Below are positions 50,663 to 53,203 of a DNA stretch of 53,203 nucleotides, one piece after another. The stretch covers positions 1 to 53,203 of the forward strand of contig JAFZRP010000053.1 in the NCBI GenBank assembly GCA_017619795.1. Reading direction: 5' to 3'. How positions within the stretch are numbered: the first letter of the stretch is position 1; each line of letters starts with the position of its first letter. The stretch is from Treponema sp. GTDB lineage: Bacteria > Spirochaetota > Spirochaetia > Treponematales > Treponemataceae. The position numbers and the translations under genes were made by a program. Below the pieces are notes generated by a model that searched no databases, had not been told where the DNA came from, and saw nothing but the letters and a program-made list of their open reading frames with translations.

Positions 50663-53203
50663 TTATTTAATCATACTATGGTATTCCTGCAAGCTCTTAA
50701 CTCCACCTTCACCCCCGTTACCATTCTTAACACTCTGAATACCCTTAACCGCCGCCAGCGCACCAGCCAGTGTTGTAATGTAAGGAACCTTGTATTTCAA
50801 GCAGGCCTTACGAATAGTCTTTCGGTCTTCAGCATAGTTGCGCTGAGCTTTAGGAGTGTTGATAACAAGGCAAACATCTTTGTTCATAATCAGGTCAACA
50901 ACGTCTGGACGGCCGCCGCCAATCTTGTTTACAACGTCGCACTTAATTCCGCAGGCATTGTAGAAGTCGGCTGTGCCCTGAGTTCCAATCAAAGTGAAGC
51001 CAAGATCCTTCAAAGTCTTACCGATTGTAATAACCTGGTCCTTCAAGTTTTCCTTGTTGCTCAAAGAAATAAGAACCTTTTTGTTTTCCCAGGCAGCAGG
51101 AGCGTGAGGAAGTTCGTCACCGGCAGCTTCTTCAGCCTTGTAGAATGCAAGAGGGAAGTCCTGAGCCAAACCAAGAACCTCACCAGTACTTCGCATTTCA
51201 GGTCCAAGGATTGGGTCAACTCCAGGGAATCTTGCCCATGGAAGAACAGCTTCCTTAGCACCAAAGTATGGAATAACCTTGTCCTTAAGACCAAGAGATT
51301 TAAGCGATTCACCAAGCATCATTCTTGTAGCAAGACGAGCCATCTGAGTATCGCAGACCTTTGAAACAAGCGGAACAGTTCGGCTGGCACGTGGGTTAGC
51401 TTCAATTACATAAACCTTTCCGTCTTCAATAGCATACTGCATGTTCATCAAACCGCAAACGTGCAAAGCCTCCGCAATCTTCTTTGTATATTCCTTAATT
51501 GTTTCCTGGCAATTTGCAGGGATAGAAACCGGCGGGATAACACAGGCAGAGTCACCAGAGTGAATACCGGCAAGCTCAACGTGTTCCATAATTGCAGGGA
51601 TGTAAACATGCTCGCTGTCTGCCAAAGCATCTGACTCGCATTCCAAAGCGTTTTTCAAGAAGCGGTCGATCAACAATGGTCTATCAGGAGTTACACCAAC
51701 AGCCTTTTCAACGTATTCGCGCAGGTTCTTTTCATCATAAATAACTTCCATACCGCGTCCACCAAGAACAAATGAAGGACGAATCATAATAGGATAGCCA
51801 ATTTTGTCTGCTATAGCCTTAGCTTCATCAAAATCAACAGCCATTCCGCTTTCCGGCATAGGGATTTCAAGCTTTTCCATCATGTGGCGGAACAAATCGC
51901 GGTCTTCTGCAATATCAATGCTGTCGATTGAAGTACCCAAAATGTTTACGCCGTTTTCCTGAAGCTCGCGTGCAATGTTCAATGGAGTCTGTCCACCAAA
52001 CTGAACAATAACACCAAATGGTTTTTCTTTTTCATAAATCTGAAGAACATCCTCAGTAGTAACAGGTTCAAAGTAAAGCTTGTCAGAAGTATCATAGTCA
52101 GTAGAAACAGTTTCTGGGTTACAGTTTACGATGATTGTTTCGTAGCCCATTTCTTTCAACTGCATTGCGGCATGACAGCAGCAGTAGTCAAACTCAATAC
52201 CCTGACCAATTCTGTTAGGACCACCACCAAGAATCATAATCTTCTTTTTGTTGTCGGTAGCAACAGAAGTGTCTTTTTCTGCGTTATAGGTTGAATAGTA
52301 GTAGCAGGCATCTTTAACACCGCTTACAGGAACACGCAGCCAAGCCTCGGTAACGCCAAGTTCTTTTCTGCGGTTACGAATATCTTTTTCAGAAACCTTA
52401 AGAATCTTGCTCAAATACTTATCGCTAAAACCATCCTTTTTAGCACGGATAAGCAGATCATCAGCAGGAATACGGCCAGGATTCTTAAGCATTTCCTCTT
52501 CCAAATCAACCAGCTCTTTCATCTGCTGCAGGAAGAACTCTTTAACATAAGTGATCTCAGAAAGCTTTGATAAAGGAACACCCTTTCTAATAGCTTCGTA
52601 AAGCTGGAAGTAACGCTCAGAACTCTGAACCTTAAGCATTTCGCAAAGCTCATCAGCAGACTTTTTATTAAAGTCCTTAGCAAAACCAAGACCACTACGT
52701 CCATTTTCAAGACCACGAATAGCCTTCTGGAAAGTTTCTTTGAAGGTTTTACCAATAGCCATAACCTCGCCAACAGCCTTCATCGAAGTTCCAAGCTCAT
52801 CCTTAGCACCGCGGAACTTTTCGAAAGCCCAGCGGGCAAACTTAAGAACAACGTAATCACCATCAGGAGCGCCGCCCAAAGTATATTTTTCAAGAGGACC
52901 ATCACGCCAGTAAGGAATCTCGTCGAGTGTGAGTCCAGAAGCAAGCTTTGCAGAAATAAGTGCAATTGGGAATCCTGTAGCCTTTGAAGCAAGTGCTGAC
53001 GAACGGCTTGTTCTAGGGTTAATTTCAATAATAACAACACGGCCAGTTTTAGGATTATGCGCAAACTGAACGTTAGTACCGCCAATAACACCGATTTTTT
53101 CAACAATCTTAAAGGCCATTTCCTTAAGACGTTTATCCAAATCCTTATCAATAGTCATAAAAGGAGCAGCACAGAAGGAATCACCAGTATGAACACCAAC
53201 CGC
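50663..53203 (-). CDS. carB: carbamoyl-phosphate synthase large subunit (partial, start outside window)
   Basis: The last 846 residues of CarB, which makes carbamoyl phosphate for arginine and pyrimidine synthesis. The reading frame is open to the right edge (AVGVHTGDSFCAAPFMTIDK). It holds the end of the first ATP-grasp half (NVQFAHNPKTGRVVIIEINPRTSRSSALASKATG), the oligomerisation domain, the second ATP-grasp half beginning KKIMILGGGPNRIGQGIEFDYCC with MEVIYDE and VIEANPRASRTVPL, and the C-terminal MGS-like allosteric domain (ISLSNKENLKDQVITIGKTLKDLGFTLIGTQGTADF). A normal full-length protein is roughly 1070 residues, so about 220 are missing. Confidence 0.96.
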   Translation of the reverse strand, partial: AVGVHTGDSFCAAPFMTIDKDLDKRLKEMAFKIVEKIGVIGGTNVQFAHNPKTGRVVIIEINPRTSRSSALASKATGFPIALISAKLASGLTLDEIPYWRDGPLEKYTLGGAPDGDYVVLKFARWAFEKFRGAKDELGTSMKAVGEVMAIGKTFKETFQKAIRGLENGRSGLGFAKDFNKKSADELCEMLKVQSSERYFQLYEAIRKGVPLSKLSEITYVKEFFLQQMKELVDLEEEMLKNPGRIPADDLLIRAKKDGFSDKYLSKILKVSEKDIRNRRKELGVTEAWLRVPVSGVKDACYYYSTYNAEKDTSVATDNKKKIMILGGGPNRIGQGIEFDYCCCHAAMQLKEMGYETIIVNCNPETVSTDYDTSDKLYFEPVTTEDVLQIYEKEKPFGVIVQFGGQTPLNIARELQENGVNILGTSIDSIDIAEDRDLFRHMMEKLEIPMPESGMAVDFDEAKAIADKIGYPIMIRPSFVLGGRGMEVIYDEKNLREYVEKAVGVTPDRPLLIDRFLKNALECESDALADSEHVYIPAIMEHVELAGIHSGDSACVIPPVSIPANCQETIKEYTKKIAEALHVCGLMNMQYAIEDGKVYVIEANPRASRTVPLVSKVCDTQMARLATRMMLGESLKSLGLKDKVIPYFGAKEAVLPWARFPGVDPILGPEMRSTGEVLGLAQDFPLAFYKAEEAAGDELPHAPAAWENKKVLISLSNKENLKDQVITIGKTLKDLGFTLIGTQGTADFYNACGIKCDVVNKIGGGRPDVVDLIMNKDVCLVINTPKAQRNYAEDRKTIRKACLKYKVPYITTLAGALAAVKGIQSVKNGNGGEGGVKSLQEYHSMIK

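Overview
The window looks like the chromosome-origin region of a Treponema-type spirochaete with an AT-rich genome. The evidence is the arrangement rpmH-rnpA-yidD-yidC-jag / dciA-like-recF-dnaN / dnaA diverging from gyrB-gyrA, a lipoprotein fusing cyclophilin and FKBP domains (from memory, dual immunophilins of this kind are known in treponemes), tandem YD-repeat secreted proteins, and secreted glycoside hydrolases of a carbohydrate-using treponeme. I name no species.

Layout. (1) 0.1-10.5 kb, all on the minus strand: dual peptidyl-prolyl isomerase lipoprotein, a secreted unknown protein, then jag, yidC, yidD, rnpA, rpmH (membrane-protein insertion, RNase P, ribosome), a 204-bp nested palindrome, then dciA-like, recF, dnaN and dnaA. 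DnaA boxes fill the dnaN-dnaA gap. (2) 10.7-15.1 kb, plus strand: gyrB-gyrA. (3) 15.1-16.86 kb, no protein gene: a probable small RNA with its own promoter and terminator, a cluster of DnaA boxes and three parS sites. With the dnaN-dnaA boxes this frames a replication and segregation centre. Transcription diverges from about 10.5 kb, where the leading strand probably switches. (4) 16.9-34.9 kb: a PHD/PIN module with an eroded toxin active site, a PgeF-like protein, a flavoprotein/iron-sulfur reductase pair, a PFL-like UPF0210 protein, a GH18 lipoprotein, a ModF-like ABC ATPase, YchJ, an RlmB-like methylase, a membrane protein, a large secreted glycosidase, two YD-repeat proteins, an intact PHD/VapC module and aspS. 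(5) 35.0-38.4 kb: a very AT-rich accessory island with an XRE regulator and its putative operators, three genes of unknown role (one with a formylglycine-generating-enzyme fold), an Abi-like HEPN protein and a promoter-structure-terminator unit that may be a small RNA. (6) 38.5-46.2 kb: trmN6-like, a TetR regulator diverging from an acyl-CoA synthetase, a decayed third PHD/VapC module, the AmrS and fused AmrB-AmrA genes, and an HD-GYP sensor. (7) 46.2-50.6 kb: defence-like region with a structured repeat element, a primase-helicase-phospholipase-D-like protein resembling the TOTE conflict family, and a complete type III toxin-antitoxin system (ToxI-like RNA repeats, terminator, ToxN/AbiQ-like RNase), followed by an XRE regulator. 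(8) 50.7 kb to the right edge: carB, cut by the window.

The most noteworthy signals are the ToxIN-type locus, which has no annotated RNA antitoxin unless the repeats are read directly; the primase-helicase next to it; the parS/DnaA-box cluster beyond gyrA; two candidate small RNAs with complete promoters and terminators; and a family of short palindromic repeats placed just after or between genes. All functional calls rest on reading motifs by eye. No searches, folding or skew calculations were run. No tRNA, rRNA, insertion sequence or CRISPR array was recognised.
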